Shown: positions 16,622 to 25,022, numbered from the stretch's first letter. The stretch is 64,000 nt of DNA from SXOA01 sp046153945 (GCA_046153945.1 JBJXFF010000086.1:1-64000), one strand, 5' to 3'. Numbers and translations are program-made. Notes: a model not told the origin generated them from the sequence alone.

Positions 16622-18036
16622 ACCCGCTGCTCCTGCATTTCAAGGGCGGCAGCGGTCGTCATCGGGCCGATGGAAGTATCAGCCGTGAGCTGCCGCTGGG
16701 CGAACAGGCTGTCGGCCAGTTCGATGCCGAGCTGGTTCAGCCGTTTCATAAAAATCGGCTTGTTGCCGGTGGCATAGAAATGGCCGCGGGCAATCCCCCG
16801 GTCATCGCTGCCTCGCTGTTCGAAGCCAAAGATGTCTTGAATCTTGTAATCGCCGTTTTCCAGGCTCACCACTTCCGAAACCCGCATCACGCGGCGGACG
16901 CCTCCCCGCAACCGGGCCAGGTGAATGACCAGCGTGATGGCGGAGGCGATGTATTTCCGCACCACCGGCACCGGCAGGTCAAAGCCGGCCATGCTGACCA
17001 TGACTTCGAGCCGGGAGAGAGCGTCGTGGGTGTCGTTGGCGTGGATCGTGGTGAGGGAGCCTTCGTGGCCGGTGTTCATGGCTTGCAGCATGTCCAGGGC
17101 TTCACCACCGCGGACTTCGCCAAGGATGATCCGGTCGGGCCGCATGCGGAGGGCGTTGCGGACCAAATCCCGCTGCGTCACTTCGCTGGCCCCTTCGGCA
17201 CTCTTCGGGCGGGTTTCGAGCTTGACGACGTGCTTCCGCTGGAGCAGAAGTTCGGCGGAGTCTTCAATCGTCACCAGGCGTTCGTTGGCCGGAATGTAGC
17301 GCGAGACGTTGTTGAGGAACGTCGTTTTACCGGCACCGGTGCCGCCGGAGATCATGATGTTGATCCGCCCTTCGACGGCGGCTTCGATGACCTTGAGGAT
17401 TTCGGGGCAGACGGAGCCGCGGACCATCAGGTCCCCAATCTGCAGCGGCTTGTGGCCGAAGCGGCGAATGGAAAGGACCGGGCCGCCGAGTGCGAGAGGC
17501 GGAATGATGGCATTCACGCGGGAGCCGTCGGAGAGGCGGGCATCCACCATCGGCGAATGTTCGTCGATACGGCGGCCGACGCGGGCGGCGACCCGCTGAA
17601 TGATTTGCAGCAGGTGCTCTTCGTCGGCAAAGACGGTGTTCGTTTCCTGCAAGCGGCCGAGGCGTTCGACATAGACTTCGCTCGGGCCGTTCACCAGGAT
17701 ATCGGTGACGTCCGGGTCTTGCAGATAGATTTCGAGTGGGCCCAGGCCAAAGGATTCGGCCATCAGCTCGTCCACGAGGCGGTCCTCGTCGACAGCCGGC
17801 AGCTTGCGGCTGCGGGATTCGAGCATCCCTTCAGCCAGGCGGCGGATATCCTCACGAAGCTCTTCGTCGGTCAGCCCCGTGATGCGGGAGAGATCGAGCG
17901 AATCGAGCAGTTCGCGGTGAATTCCCGTTTTGATCTTCTGAAATTCCGCCTCGTGGCCATCTGCGACTGGCTCCGCGTGGCCATTGCCGTTGCCGTTCCC
18001 GTTGGATTCGGCTTTCTTATACGAGTTCAAAAACAT
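16618..18036 (-). CDS. tadA: Tad pilus assembly ATPase TadA/CpaF
   Basis: A 472-residue secretion ATPase of the CpaF/TadA branch. The Walker A motif GGTGAGKTTFL lies near residue 233; the Walker B region RIILGEVRGGEALDMLQAM and the conserved HEGSLTTIHAND follow. The N-terminal helical domain includes the typical DLVDELMAESFGLGPLE and VTDILVNGPSEVYVERLG stretches. It powers pilus polymerisation from the cytoplasmic face. A GGGAGC ribosome binding site precedes the ATG. The N-terminal 20 residues are a low-complexity Asn/Gly segment. Confidence 0.95.
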   Translation of the reverse strand: MFLNSYKKAESNGNGNGNGHAEPVADGHEAEFQKIKTGIHRELLDSLDLSRITGLTDEELREDIRRLAEGMLESRSRKLPAVDEDRLVDELMAESFGLGPLEIYLQDPDVTDILVNGPSEVYVERLGRLQETNTVFADEEHLLQIIQRVAARVGRRIDEHSPMVDARLSDGSRVNAIIPPLALGGPVLSIRRFGHKPLQIGDLMVRGSVCPEILKVIEAAVEGRINIMISGGTGAGKTTFLNNVSRYIPANERLVTIEDSAELLLQRKHVVKLETRPKSAEGASEVTQRDLVRNALRMRPDRIILGEVRGGEALDMLQAMNTGHEGSLTTIHANDTHDALSRLEVMVSMAGFDLPVPVVRKYIASAITLVIHLARLRGGVRRVMRVSEVVSLENGDYKIQDIFGFEQRGSDDRGIARGHFYATGNKPIFMKRLNQLGIELADSLFAQRQLTADTSIGPMTTAAALEMQEQRV

Positions 18037-18071
18037 GTCAATCTGCTCCCTTACATACGGCGCACGATGCG

Positions 18072-19328
18072 CTATCTGGTCAGTCGTGTCTTGTTGATGT
18101 AAATGTTTTCCGGGACGGGGTTCGCGCCCTGAGTCTGCCGCGTTTCGGCAGTGGCGTGAATGATGAAATCGGGTTCGAGGCGCAGCCGCAGGCGGCTGCC
18201 GACGGAGTCGGTGCTGATGATCCGCGCGCCGACAAAGCCGACGATGGTGAGCGGATCGGAATAGCCGCTGTAGACGGGGAAGACCCGCCGAGGATAGCTG
18301 CTGAGGCGGACGGCGTCGAAGGCGCTGGCCAGGCCGGACGGCGAGATCGAGCCGTTGGTGCTGCTTTGGTTGGCGTCCAGGACAAGCGTCGTCCCGGCGA
18401 CATAAGGAACCCCGCCGAGGGGCGCGACCGGGCCGAGGAACCCCCCCGCGAAGTCGGCACTGCTTTCGCCGTTGCGAATTTGGTTGTCGATGGTGGTGCT
18501 GACGTTATCCAGGGCGAGGCCCGTGTTCAGGCTGACAAGGGCAGCATTGAGCGTTTCGCCGCCGCCGATGGGATTCAGATAGAAGTCGAGTTCCCTGATC
18601 CCATTGCCGTTGCTGTCGAGCACACCCGCCTGACGAACGGTGAAAAACTGCGTTTGATCCAAAGCCAGCGGAGCCACGGGCGAACGGAACACGCCGCTCG
18701 GCCGAAAGCCGACGAGCCGGGCATCGAGGGTGACCGTTGCCGCGCCCGTGATCTTGGCCGCGTTGGGGCTGCCGAAGCCTCGCATCATCAGCAGAACCGG
18801 ATTGGGTCCGGTCGGCGAGCGGAAGATCTCGACACGCAGGGAGTTATAAGGCTCGGTGCCGACGGGGGCGGGATTGAAGTTGCCGCCGATGGCGATTTGC
18901 GAAGGGACGGGGACGCGGGCCGGAGTGATAGTGATTTCGCCGGCGTTGCTGGCACTGGCGCGGAGGGCGAGCCCCGCCACGTCGTTGTTCCGCTTGAGAT
19001 AACCGACGGTGCCATTCGTAACGGCGTCATTGGCGGCAGTAATGTCGTCGACCTGCGTCGCGGAGCCGAAAGTGGCGTGATTCTTTAGCCAGGCGTCGTC
19101 CAGCAGTTCCGTCACCGCGGTATAGGCCAGCACGTCCGACAGCCGCGAGGTATGGCGGCTGGCGAGGACGAGGTAGGTCCAGTTGACGACCAGCATCAGC
19201 ATCAATACGCCGATGAGGACGTACATGAGCGAGGCGACGGACGAATAGCCCCGCCGGCCCGCGCGATCGCGACCGGAACAGCGGAGAGCTGTCCGGTGGG
19301 GAGATCGGGTTGGCTGAGGGGATGGCAT
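18072..19328 (-). CDS. TadG-like pilus-associated protein
   Basis: A 418-residue protein with a short basic N-terminus, a single hydrophobic segment (SSVASLMYVLIGVLMLMLVV) and a long extracytoplasmic region. This matches the TadE/TadG minor pseudopilin layout, and the gene lies between cpaB and tadA. The body is rich in Thr, Val and Gly, with no cysteines after the membrane segment that I can find. It is likely a minor pilin-like or envelope component of the Tad machine. Assignment rests on context and topology more than on sequence motifs. Confidence 0.68.
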   Translation of the reverse strand: MPSPQPTRSPHRTALRCSGRDRAGRRGYSSVASLMYVLIGVLMLMLVVNWTYLVLASRHTSRLSDVLAYTAVTELLDDAWLKNHATFGSATQVDDITAANDAVTNGTVGYLKRNNDVAGLALRASASNAGEITITPARVPVPSQIAIGGNFNPAPVGTEPYNSLRVEIFRSPTGPNPVLLMMRGFGSPNAAKITGAATVTLDARLVGFRPSGVFRSPVAPLALDQTQFFTVRQAGVLDSNGNGIRELDFYLNPIGGGETLNAALVSLNTGLALDNVSTTIDNQIRNGESSADFAGGFLGPVAPLGGVPYVAGTTLVLDANQSSTNGSISPSGLASAFDAVRLSSYPRRVFPVYSGYSDPLTIVGFVGARIISTDSVGSRLRLRLEPDFIIHATAETRQTQGANPVPENIYINKTRLTR

Positions 19329-19339
19329 GATTTTCTCTT

Positions 19340-19431
19340 GGCGAGCGGGGGGCGTAAGCCCCCTGATATTTCACGGTGATATCGATACGATGGCGGCGTA
19401 GTCTCCGGAGGCTTACGCCTGCCGGCTCGCC
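19340..19431. repeat. REP pair, family C (GGCGAGC ... GCTCGCC)
   Basis: Outer arms GGCGAGC and GCTCGCC enclose two hairpins: GGGGGC-GTAA-GCCCCC and AGGC-TTAC-GCCT. The four-base loops GTAA and TTAC are complementary. Single family C units occur in frame within the portal gene (27292-27320) and the dihydroorotase gene (37921-37949). Confidence 0.82.
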
Positions 19432-19446
19432 GAATTCTGGGACGTA

Positions 19447-20448
19447 CTAGTTCAGGTCTTCGACGGCGACGACTTCCGGGACCTGCACGCCGCTGCGGGT
19501 GGCGGCGCTCTTGTCGTCCGTCGGGACGCCGGTCGCTTGCGGATCGGATTCCTCGTCGAACTGCTTGCCGCTGGGGCCGGTGCGGGATTCGCGGATCTTG
19601 TTGCCGTCAAATTCCTGGACGGTGACTTTGCCCCCCGAGTAGTGCTCGATGCGGAAGTGCTTCTGCGGCTTGGGAGTGGGCAGCGGCTTGAGGCCGAGGA
19701 GTTCGCGGCGGTTGACAGCTTTGCCGTCCGCGTCCGATATTCCGGCGTCCTTGGTGGCCCGGAGGACAACTCCCAGCGTGCCCGTTCGTTCGGCGACAAC
19801 CAGTTTGTTGGCGTCGTCCGGAGTGACGGCGACGGTGAGTCCTTCGGTGATGATGCCGTTGGCTCGGCGTGCGCCACGCTGCAGAGGGCGGCTCATGATG
19901 GCTTCCATGATCAGGACGTCTTTGAGAAGGGTCTTGGTGGTCACTTCGCCAAGGTCGGGATGCGTCCCTTCCACGGTGAGGGTGATGTCGACGCGATCCC
20001 CTTCGGCTAGCCGCTTGCCGCCGGTGTTGGCGCCGATGACATCGATGGTGATGGCCCGGTGCCCTTCCGGCAGGCGATCCGACAGATCGGGAAGGGTCTC
20101 GCCAAACTCGAGCAGGTCCTTGTCACGAACGGCCATGCCGGCCTTGATCGTGGACTTGGTGATGCGACCGAGAGCTCGCTCCATGGCGCGGAAAGAGTCT
20201 CCTTCGGCGGCTTTGGCACCTTTGCCGACGTTGGCGATGAAAAGGTCGTCAGGGGTCAGGCGGGTGTTCTTGGCGATGTTCGCCCGATAGAACACGACGG
20301 GGATCCCGGGATCGACCTTGGGAGCCGGCTTGGGGGCCTCGACGACCGGTTCCTTGTGCATGGCCTTGCGGACGACATAGGCGCCGACCAGGCCGAGCAC
20401 GATGGCCATCACGCAGAAAGTAACTGTTGCAGGACTGATACGTGACAC
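19447..20448 (-). CDS. cpaB: Flp pilus assembly protein CpaB/RcpC
   Basis: A 333-residue protein with one N-terminal transmembrane segment (ATVTFCVMAIVLGLVGAYVV), then an SAF-like beta-clip domain beginning IPVVFYRANIAKNTRLTPDDL, and an RcpC/CpaB domain with RAITIDVIGANTGGKRLAEGDRVDI and LLKDVLIMEAI. CpaB proteins sit in the periplasm and support the outer-membrane secretin. The last 80 residues are polar and low in complexity. It lies between the tadE and tadG-like genes on the same strand. Confidence 0.9.
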   Translation of the reverse strand: MSRISPATVTFCVMAIVLGLVGAYVVRKAMHKEPVVEAPKPAPKVDPGIPVVFYRANIAKNTRLTPDDLFIANVGKGAKAAEGDSFRAMERALGRITKSTIKAGMAVRDKDLLEFGETLPDLSDRLPEGHRAITIDVIGANTGGKRLAEGDRVDITLTVEGTHPDLGEVTTKTLLKDVLIMEAIMSRPLQRGARRANGIITEGLTVAVTPDDANKLVVAERTGTLGVVLRATKDAGISDADGKAVNRRELLGLKPLPTPKPQKHFRIEHYSGGKVTVQEFDGNKIRESRTGPSGKQFDEESDPQATGVPTDDKSAATRSGVQVPEVVAVEDLN

Positions 20449-20495
20449 GTTAACTTCTCCTCATCTGGGGCGATACGTTGTAGCGAATGTTCGGA

Positions 20496-21008
20496 TTATT
20501 CTTTGCGAGTTACATAGGTTGTTGTCAGGTCTTTACCAGCGGTATCGATGCCGATCCACTTAAGCAAATTCGGTGCCGCCTTGTCGGTGGGGACGTTCAC
20601 GCTCACGGAAATGACCGCGCCGGTCGGGGCGAGCTGGATTTCATCAGGTGCGACCAAGGGATCAATCTTGTTGCCGTCGACGACCACCACCAGCTCGCGG
20701 TAAGGCTTCCAGGACCAGCCGGCGAGGGCGTTATCGACGGTGGTGACGACGCTCGCTTCGGTTGCGCCGGTAAGGGCGGCCTGGCGAGCCCCCAGGCTGG
20801 ATGCGGCGGCCAAACCCTGCTGGGACATGAGCATCAGGCCGAATTCGACGAAGGCGAGGAGGACGAAGAGGAGGATGGGGAGGACCATCACCAGCTCGAC
20901 GGAAAGGACTGCGCCTTTGCGGGAATTTTTCCGCGGGGCAGGCTTCCAGCCTGCCCTAAACTCTGTTGCTTTTTTGATTCGTGGGGACATAGCGTTGCTG
21001 CTTTGCAT
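20496..21008 (-). CDS. TadE-like pseudopilin
   Basis: A 170-residue protein with a basic N-terminus, RKGAVLSVELVMVLPILLFVL as the TadE pilin-like segment and an extracytoplasmic C-terminal domain. A glutamate lies in the hydrophobic segment shortly after the Gly-Ala, consistent with processing by the prepilin peptidase encoded immediately upstream. The N-terminal EFRAGWKPAPRKN is largely the translation of a palindromic repeat (20936-20956). An ATG at 20990 is an alternative start. Expected role: minor pilin of the Tad system. Confidence 0.83.
   Translation of the reverse strand: MQSSNAMSPRIKKATEFRAGWKPAPRKNSRKGAVLSVELVMVLPILLFVLLAFVEFGLMLMSQQGLAAASSLGARQAALTGATEASVVTTVDNALAGWSWKPYRELVVVVDGNKIDPLVAPDEIQLAPTGAVISVSVNVPTDKAAPNLLKWIGIDTAGKDLTTTYVTRKE
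20936..20956. repeat. Palindrome GGGCAGGCT-TCC-AGCCTGCCC (family B) inside tadE
   Basis: A perfect nine-base-pair hairpin with a TCC loop, translated in frame just upstream of the pseudopilin segment. Other copies are at 21938, 22407 and 51331. Confidence 0.85.
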
Positions 21009-21025
21009 CAGTGGGGAGCGATTCT

Positions 21026-21556
21026 CTAGCGGGCGGCGGTAATGAGCATCCAGGCCAGAACGAGCCAGGTGCCGATGGCGACGGGAACGGCGAAGGGGAG
21101 GACCCGCCGATATTTGCGAGGGGTGGAGCCCGCCGTTGCCGTGGCGGAGCCCCCTTTGTTCAGGAACCTTCGCTGGGTGGTGGAAATGCCGCTGGTGAAG
21201 GTGCTTGTCACCATCAGCATGATCCCCATGATCAGGGCGCATACGGCACCGAGGCCGAAGGCCGGCAGGATCATCAGGGGGCCGAGCCAGGTCCCCAGGG
21301 CGGCCAGCAATTTCACGTCCCCCATCCCGCCGCCGCCGAGAATCCAGGGGAGAATCAACAGGGCAAAGCCGACCGCGAAGCCGGCCAAAGCCCAAAGAAA
21401 CCCGGTCCCGCCGCCGCTCACCAGATGAAACAACAGCGCTGCAATGGCGGACGGGACCGTGAGCCAATTAGGAATCTTCTTGGTGCGAAAATCAATCACT
21501 GCCGCGGCCAGGGTGAAACCGGCGACGCAGGCGGCGAGGAGGTACAAGCTGTTCAT
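21026..21556 (-). CDS. tadV: Prepilin peptidase (A24 family, TadV/CpaA)
   Basis: A 176-residue polytopic membrane aspartic peptidase. The two catalytic aspartates of the family are visible in VIDFRTKKIPNW and in GGGGMGDVKLLAALG. About six hydrophobic segments are present. It lacks the N-methylation domain of PilD, as is usual for Tad-type enzymes. ATG 21556 is used because the frame upstream is pure TACTCG-type repeat. It probably cleaves the seven adjacent pilin-like proteins and TadE. Confidence 0.9.
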   Translation of the reverse strand: MNSLYLLAACVAGFTLAAAVIDFRTKKIPNWLTVPSAIAALLFHLVSGGGTGFLWALAGFAVGFALLILPWILGGGGMGDVKLLAALGTWLGPLMILPAFGLGAVCALIMGIMLMVTSTFTSGISTTQRRFLNKGGSATATAGSTPRKYRRVLPFAVPVAIGTWLVLAWMLITAAR

Positions 21557-21589
21557 CAGGGAGTTGGCCTTGGGAAAAGCGTTAAACTC

Positions 21590-21686
21590 CGCTCGTACTC
21601 TTACTCCTACTCGTACTCTTACTCGTCTTCCGCTTCCGGATCTAATGCGGAGGAGGAGTACGAGTACGAGTACGAGTACGATTAAG
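21590..21686. repeat. TACTCG/CGAGTA low-complexity hairpin, copy 1
   Basis: A run of (TACTCN)n words is followed by a short centre with TTCCGGAT and then a complementary (GAGTAC)n run. The element would fold into a long imperfect hairpin. Copies 2-4 lie at 21848, 22313 and 24921. The rest of the gap 21557-21966 shows no gene. Confidence 0.8.
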
Positions 21687-21847
21687 ACTAGGAACAGGAG
21701 CTCCAATGTTTACAAATCGCAACACCGCCACTGCCCCGTGGCGGTGTTACGGACTTAATGGCAAGTCCCGTGCCCGTGAAAACATTCAGGACTTGATGCA
21801 GTAAGTGTTAAAAACGCTTTCCCACCCCCGTGTTGCCGTCCAATCCT

Positions 21848-21958
21848 CTCTTACTCTTACTCATACTCCTGCTCGTCCTCGTCCGCAGATCCGGAAGAGG
21901 AGTAAGAGCAGGAGTACGAGTACGAGTAAGATTTTTTGGGCAGGCTGGAAGCCTACCC
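21848..21958. repeat. TACTCG/CGAGTA hairpin copy 2 followed by family B palindrome
   Basis: The low-complexity hairpin (21848-21930) has GCAGATCCGGA at its centre and runs into a T-stretch, then GGGCAGGCTGGAAGCCTACCC (21938-21958). The T-stretch follows the hairpin on the plus strand, whereas the pilin genes run on the minus strand. Confidence 0.75.
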
Positions 21959-21966
21959 CACTTTCA

Positions 21967-22272
21967 TTACGAATCCACGTCGTCCTCGCCTGCCTGGCCG
22001 GCGAGGGTATTGCGGCCGCAGTCGGTGACGACTCCGAGCGTATCCGTATAGGAACTGGCCGGAATCGAGCCGAATCCCGAGAAGCTGTAGCTCTGGTCGA
22101 AGGCCAAAATGGCGGCTGCCTGATCGGACAATTCGTCAATGATGCCGTCGCGGGCGGCGCATAAGCCCGAAACGATGCCGAAGACGAGGAGGATGACGAG
22201 GAGAGTCCACTCGAAGGAGAGGACTCCGTCTTCTTCTTGCCAGGCGGCGAGTAATAGAAGTTTGATATTCAT
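21967..22272 (-). CDS. Flp-like pilin paralogue 1 of 7
   Basis: A 101-residue prepilin-like protein and the most divergent of the seven. The leader ends QEEDG, and VLSFEW follows, giving the type IV/Flp processing pattern with glutamate at +5; the hydrophobic segment TLLVILLVFGIVSGLCAARD continues with DGIIDEL. The C-terminal part keeps the family's TDC motif (VVTDCGR) and the terminal Asp-Ser. It lacks the IDFPLNVDVHT segment of copies 3, 5, 6 and 7. It is nearest to the peptidase gene and last in transcription order. It is presumably a pilus subunit or minor pilin. Confidence 0.82.
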   Translation of the reverse strand: MNIKLLLLAAWQEEDGVLSFEWTLLVILLVFGIVSGLCAARDGIIDELSDQAAAILAFDQSYSFSGFGSIPASSYTDTLGVVTDCGRNTLAGQAGEDDVDS

Positions 22273-22312
22273 GGAAATACTCAGGAAAATGGAGGAGATT
22301 CAAGTCTTTCCT

Positions 22313-22427
22313 ACTCTTGCGCGTACTCTAGCACCTACTCGTCCCCTGGCTTTAACGGAGGACGAGTAGGAGTGGAGTAGGAGCAGGAGTACGAGTAGGA
22401 TTTTTTGGGCAGGCTGGAAGCCTTCCC
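22313..22427. repeat. TACTCG/CGAGTA hairpin copy 3 followed by family B palindrome
   Basis: The same composite as copy 2: a low-complexity hairpin, a T-stretch, then GGGCAGGCTGGAAGCCTTCCC at 22407-22427. The repeated association suggests the two elements were duplicated as one unit together with the pilin gene. Confidence 0.75.
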
Positions 22428-22437
22428 CACTTCAGCA

Positions 22438-22773
22438 CTACGAATCGCTGTCCTCGAACTCACCGGCGGAGTCGCTGGAGTTCGGTGCATCGGTTCGCGT
22501 GCAGTCGGTGTAGACCATCGCATCGTCGGTGAAGGTGCTGCCGGCGACCGTGAAGGTGCCGCCACCGAAGGTGAAGACGAGGGCGGGGTAGGTGTAGCTC
22601 TGATCCATGGCCCCGGCGGCCTGGGCGAGATCGCCCAGCTCGTCAATGATGGAGTCGCGGGCGGCGGAGAGGCCGGAGACGATCCCCAGGGTGAGCAGCG
22701 TAAGCAGCAAAGTCCATTCGAAGGAGAGGACCCCGTCCTCTTCCTTCCACATATTCGTCATCAAGCGTTGCAT
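22438..22773 (-). CDS. Flp-like pilin paralogue 2 of 7
   Basis: A 111-residue protein: short basic leader, KEEDG, then VLSFEW with the +5 glutamate, and TLLLTLLTLGIVSGLSAARD followed by SIIDELGDLAQAAGAMDQSY. The C-terminal region differs from copies 3-7 by a Gly/Thr-rich stretch (FGGGTFTVAGS) but keeps VYTDC and ends EDSDS. Methionine at residue 5 is an alternative start. Likely processed by the adjacent TadV and assembled by the TadABC machine. Confidence 0.83.
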   Translation of the reverse strand: MQRLMTNMWKEEDGVLSFEWTLLLTLLTLGIVSGLSAARDSIIDELGDLAQAAGAMDQSYTYPALVFTFGGGTFTVAGSTFTDDAMVYTDCTRTDAPNSSDSAGEFEDSDS

Positions 22774-22876
22774 GGCAAAGATCCGCGTGTAAGGATTCTG
22801 CCGGCAATATCAGCCGGCGCATCGGAGGTGAAAATCAAACTGGTGCTTTCTCACGATGCGCCCGTGTTCCAACTAC

Positions 22877-22930
22877 GTTGCCAACACACTCCGTGTGCAG
22901 GCCTGTCCGCTCACGGAGTGAGCGGACTAC
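22877..22930. repeat. REP/BIME pair, family A copy 4
   Basis: ACAC-TCC-GTGT hairpin followed by CCGCTCAC-GGA-GTGAGCGG and CTAC. The proximal GTAG is changed to GTTG. It lies between pilin genes 2 and 3. Confidence 0.85.
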
Positions 22931-22940
22931 TTTAGTCCCA

Positions 22941-23288
22941 TTAGGAATCGAAGTCATCCAAAGGACTGCCAGGGGTGTTGATTCCCTGTCCAATCAGGAA
23001 AATGTCCCGATCGCAATCCGTGTAGATCAAAGCATCTGTGAAGGAACTGTCCGAGGAGGACGATCCGTCCGCGGTATGCACGTCCACATTCAGCGGAAAG
23101 CTGACCGTATAGGACTGGTCAACCGCCAGCATCATCTGGGCGATATCACCGAGTTCGTCGATGATTCCGTCCCGCACAGCCGCGACGCCGCTGACGATGC
23201 CGATCACCAGGACGGTGAGGAGCAAGGTCCACTCAAAGGCGAGCAAGCCGTCTTCCTCGTTCCAAAGTTGTTTGAGTCCAGCTTTCAT
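22941..23288 (-). CDS. Flp-like pilin paralogue 3 of 7
   Basis: A 115-residue protein with leader NEEDG, LLAFEW (glutamate at +5), a hydrophobic TLLLTVLVIGIVSGVAAVRD segment, and DGIIDELGDIAQMMLAVDQSY. The exported domain shares SFPLNVDVHTADG and SSFTDALIYTDCDR with its neighbours and has an extended end, GINTPGSPLDDFDS, shared with copy 4. An AGGGAA ribosome binding site precedes the ATG. Copies 3 and 4 look like a recent pair by their C-termini. Confidence 0.84.
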   Translation of the reverse strand: MKAGLKQLWNEEDGLLAFEWTLLLTVLVIGIVSGVAAVRDGIIDELGDIAQMMLAVDQSYTVSFPLNVDVHTADGSSSSDSSFTDALIYTDCDRDIFLIGQGINTPGSPLDDFDS

Positions 23289-23341
23289 CGTAATTCCCTA
23301 AAAGTTAATTGCTAGGTTGTCCGTGTTGAGTTTGTGAATAA

Positions 23342-23719
23342 TTAGCTGTCAAAGTCATCCATCGGGCTGCCAGGGAAATTAATTCCCTGGTCGGCTACCA
23401 CCGGAATGCTCGGTCGGTCGCAGTCCGTATAAATCATGGCATCCGTGAAGCTCGAATCGCTGCCGCCACCCATTTGCTGGGCCGGCAGAGGTCCCGCTCC
23501 GTCCGGATCTACCGTAATCGCCAGCGGCTGGCTGACGAGGTAGGTCCCGTCGACGGCAACCATCGCCTGCGCGATGTCCCCCAGCTCGTCCACGATTCCA
23601 TCCCGGGCTGCGGCAATGCCGGCGACGATGCCGATGGTGACGAGGGTGAGGAGCATGGTCCATTCAAAGGACAACACCCCGTCTTCCTCGCGCCACGCTT
23701 GTACAAAAAACTGTGCCAT
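23342..23719 (-). CDS. Flp-like pilin paralogue 4 of 7
   Basis: At 125 residues, the longest member. Leader REEDG, then VLSFEW, TMLLTLVTIGIVAGIAAARD and GIVDELGDIAQAMVAVDGTY. The exported region carries a Pro/Gly-rich insertion (VDPDGAGPLPAQQMGGG) before DSSFTDAMIYTDCDR and ends GSPMDDFDS as in copy 3. One cysteine is seen in the mature part. Confidence 0.84.
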   Translation of the reverse strand: MAQFFVQAWREEDGVLSFEWTMLLTLVTIGIVAGIAAARDGIVDELGDIAQAMVAVDGTYLVSQPLAITVDPDGAGPLPAQQMGGGSDSSFTDAMIYTDCDRPSIPVVADQGINFPGSPMDDFDS

Positions 23720-23758
23720 TTTCAGGTGCCTCTTTCGAGAAGTTGTTCCCTGTGCCGA

Positions 23759-24091
23759 TTACGAATCGTCGTCCTCGACGGTGATCGGAATCTGCTGCGG
23801 CGCGAACAGGTCGCGGGTGCAGTCGGTGTAAATCAGCGCGTCGGTGAACGAGCTGTCGCTGGCGCTGGAGGGATCCGTGGTATGGACATCCACGTTGAGC
23901 GGGAAGTCAATCGTGAACGATTGATCCACGGCAACCATCGCCTGGGCGGCATCTCCCAGTTCGTCGATAATGCCGTCACGGGCGGCCGATAGCCCCGAGA
24001 CGATTCCGATGGTGAGGAGAGTGACGAGGAGGGTCCATTCAAAGGACAGCACCCCTTCCTCTTCCCGCCACATGTTCTTGCAAATCCGCAT
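23759..24091 (-). CDS. Flp-like pilin paralogue 5 of 7
   Basis: A 110-residue protein from the ATG at 24091; the frame extends upstream but that part does not align with the paralogues. Leader REEEG replaces EEDG, followed by VLSFEW (+5 glutamate), TLLVTLLTIGIVSGLSAARD and GIIDELGDAAQAMVAVDQSF. Then come TIDFPLNVDVHT, SSFTDALIYTDCTR and the end VEDDDS. Very close to copies 6 and 7. Confidence 0.84.
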   Translation of the reverse strand: MRICKNMWREEEGVLSFEWTLLVTLLTIGIVSGLSAARDGIIDELGDAAQAMVAVDQSFTIDFPLNVDVHTTDPSSASDSSFTDALIYTDCTRDLFAPQQIPITVEDDDS

Positions 24092-24260
24092 TTCAGAGCC
24101 CTTTATCCGAGTTGAATTGATGTACGGTGAAGATTGCCATTCAGGAATGTCTGCCACCGACCAGCAGGCCAGGGGAAGGCATCCCGGAATCGCAACCGGT
24201 CCACCCGGCCAATATTTTGGCCGGGTGAACTCGCTTGCTTAGCACAAGGCCAACTGACGA

Positions 24261-24596
24261 TTACGAATCGCTGTCCAGAACCGAGGTCGGAGTCTGCCCG
24301 GTCGGAGCGTTGGTCCGGGTGCAGTCCGTGTAGGTCAGCGCGTCGGTGAACGAGCTGTCGCTGGCGCTGGTGCCGTCCACGGTGTGGACATCAACGTTCA
24401 GCGGGAAGTCGATCGTGTACGACTGATCGAGGGCCAACATGGCCTGGGCAACGTCGCCCAATTCGTCGATGATCGCATCGCGGGCGGCGGAAATGCCGGA
24501 AACGATGCCGATCGTGAGGAGGGTCACCAAGAGGACCCATTCGAAGGAGAGGACGCCGTCCTCTTCCTTCCACATGCGAGACAGAACATTCTTCAT
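24261..24596 (-). CDS. Flp-like pilin paralogue 6 of 7
   Basis: A 111-residue protein from the ATG at 24596 (MKNVLSRMWKEEDG). The predicted cleavage follows Gly14, with glutamate at mature position 5. The hydrophobic helix (about residues 20-40) is followed by AAIIDEL-like DAIIDELGDVAQAMLALDQSY, TIDFPLNVDVHTVDG, TYTDCTR and the terminal DSDS. It is nearly identical in plan to copy 7. The 620-base gap upstream is the largest within the array and may hold a promoter. Confidence 0.86.
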   Translation of the reverse strand: MKNVLSRMWKEEDGVLSFEWVLLVTLLTIGIVSGISAARDAIIDELGDVAQAMLALDQSYTIDFPLNVDVHTVDGTSASDSSFTDALTYTDCTRTNAPTGQTPTSVLDSDS

Positions 24597-24920
24597 CCCA
24601 AACTCCTTGTACCAGAAAGCGAAAACACGTGTAGAAAGCCCGACATCGGGGTTTCTTGCCGGTCGCGCGAAGTGCCCACGGCGAACGACTATTTCTTGAG
24701 GGGGCCTATTGCACAGACCGTGCCGAGAGGGGTATGAAATCCTGAAGAAGACGTAATCCAGGAGATAAGTATTGCTGTAGCAACACTTTGAGAGAGAAGG
24801 GCAGCTTTTCACCCCGGAGTAGACGAGCGCAGGGCGCTTTAGTGACTTAACATGGCTTGCGCCGGGGGGTGTTCAAGGGGTAAAGGGGAGTTAACAAGGA
24901 GGGGGGTCGGCCATCCTTTA
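24597..24920. other. Gap between pilin genes 6 and 7, left part
   Basis: I see no coding sequence with protein-like composition here. It could contain the leader and promoter for pilin gene 6 on the minus strand, but I cannot point to clear -35/-10 hexamers. Confidence 0.4.
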
Positions 24921-25022
24921 TCCTACTCGTACTCTTACTCCTGCTCGTACTCCTCTTCCTCCGGATGCGACGGGTCGCAAACTCAGGACGAGTAGGAGAA
25001 AGAGCAGGAGTACGAGTAGGAT
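24921..25022. repeat. TACTCG/CGAGTA low-complexity hairpin, copy 4
   Basis: CTACTCGTACTCTTACTCC words pair with GGAGTACGAGTAGG words across a centre containing CCGGATGCG. Same architecture as copies 1-3. Confidence 0.8.

Noticed and set aside
16780..18102. A 440-residue plus-strand frame opposite the tadA gene
   Set aside because: It is antisense to a gene with full Walker A and B motifs and reads as His/Asp/Ala-rich noise without domain features.
21590..21706. N-terminal Tyr/Ser or Val/Leu-rich extensions of the prepilin peptidase frame
   Set aside because: The extension is translated TACTCG repeat; the ATG at 21556 begins the real membrane protein.
21848..22427. T-runs after the TACTCG hairpins as terminators of the pilin genes
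   Set aside because: The T-runs lie on the plus strand after the hairpin, but the pilin genes are on the minus strand, so orientation does not fit.
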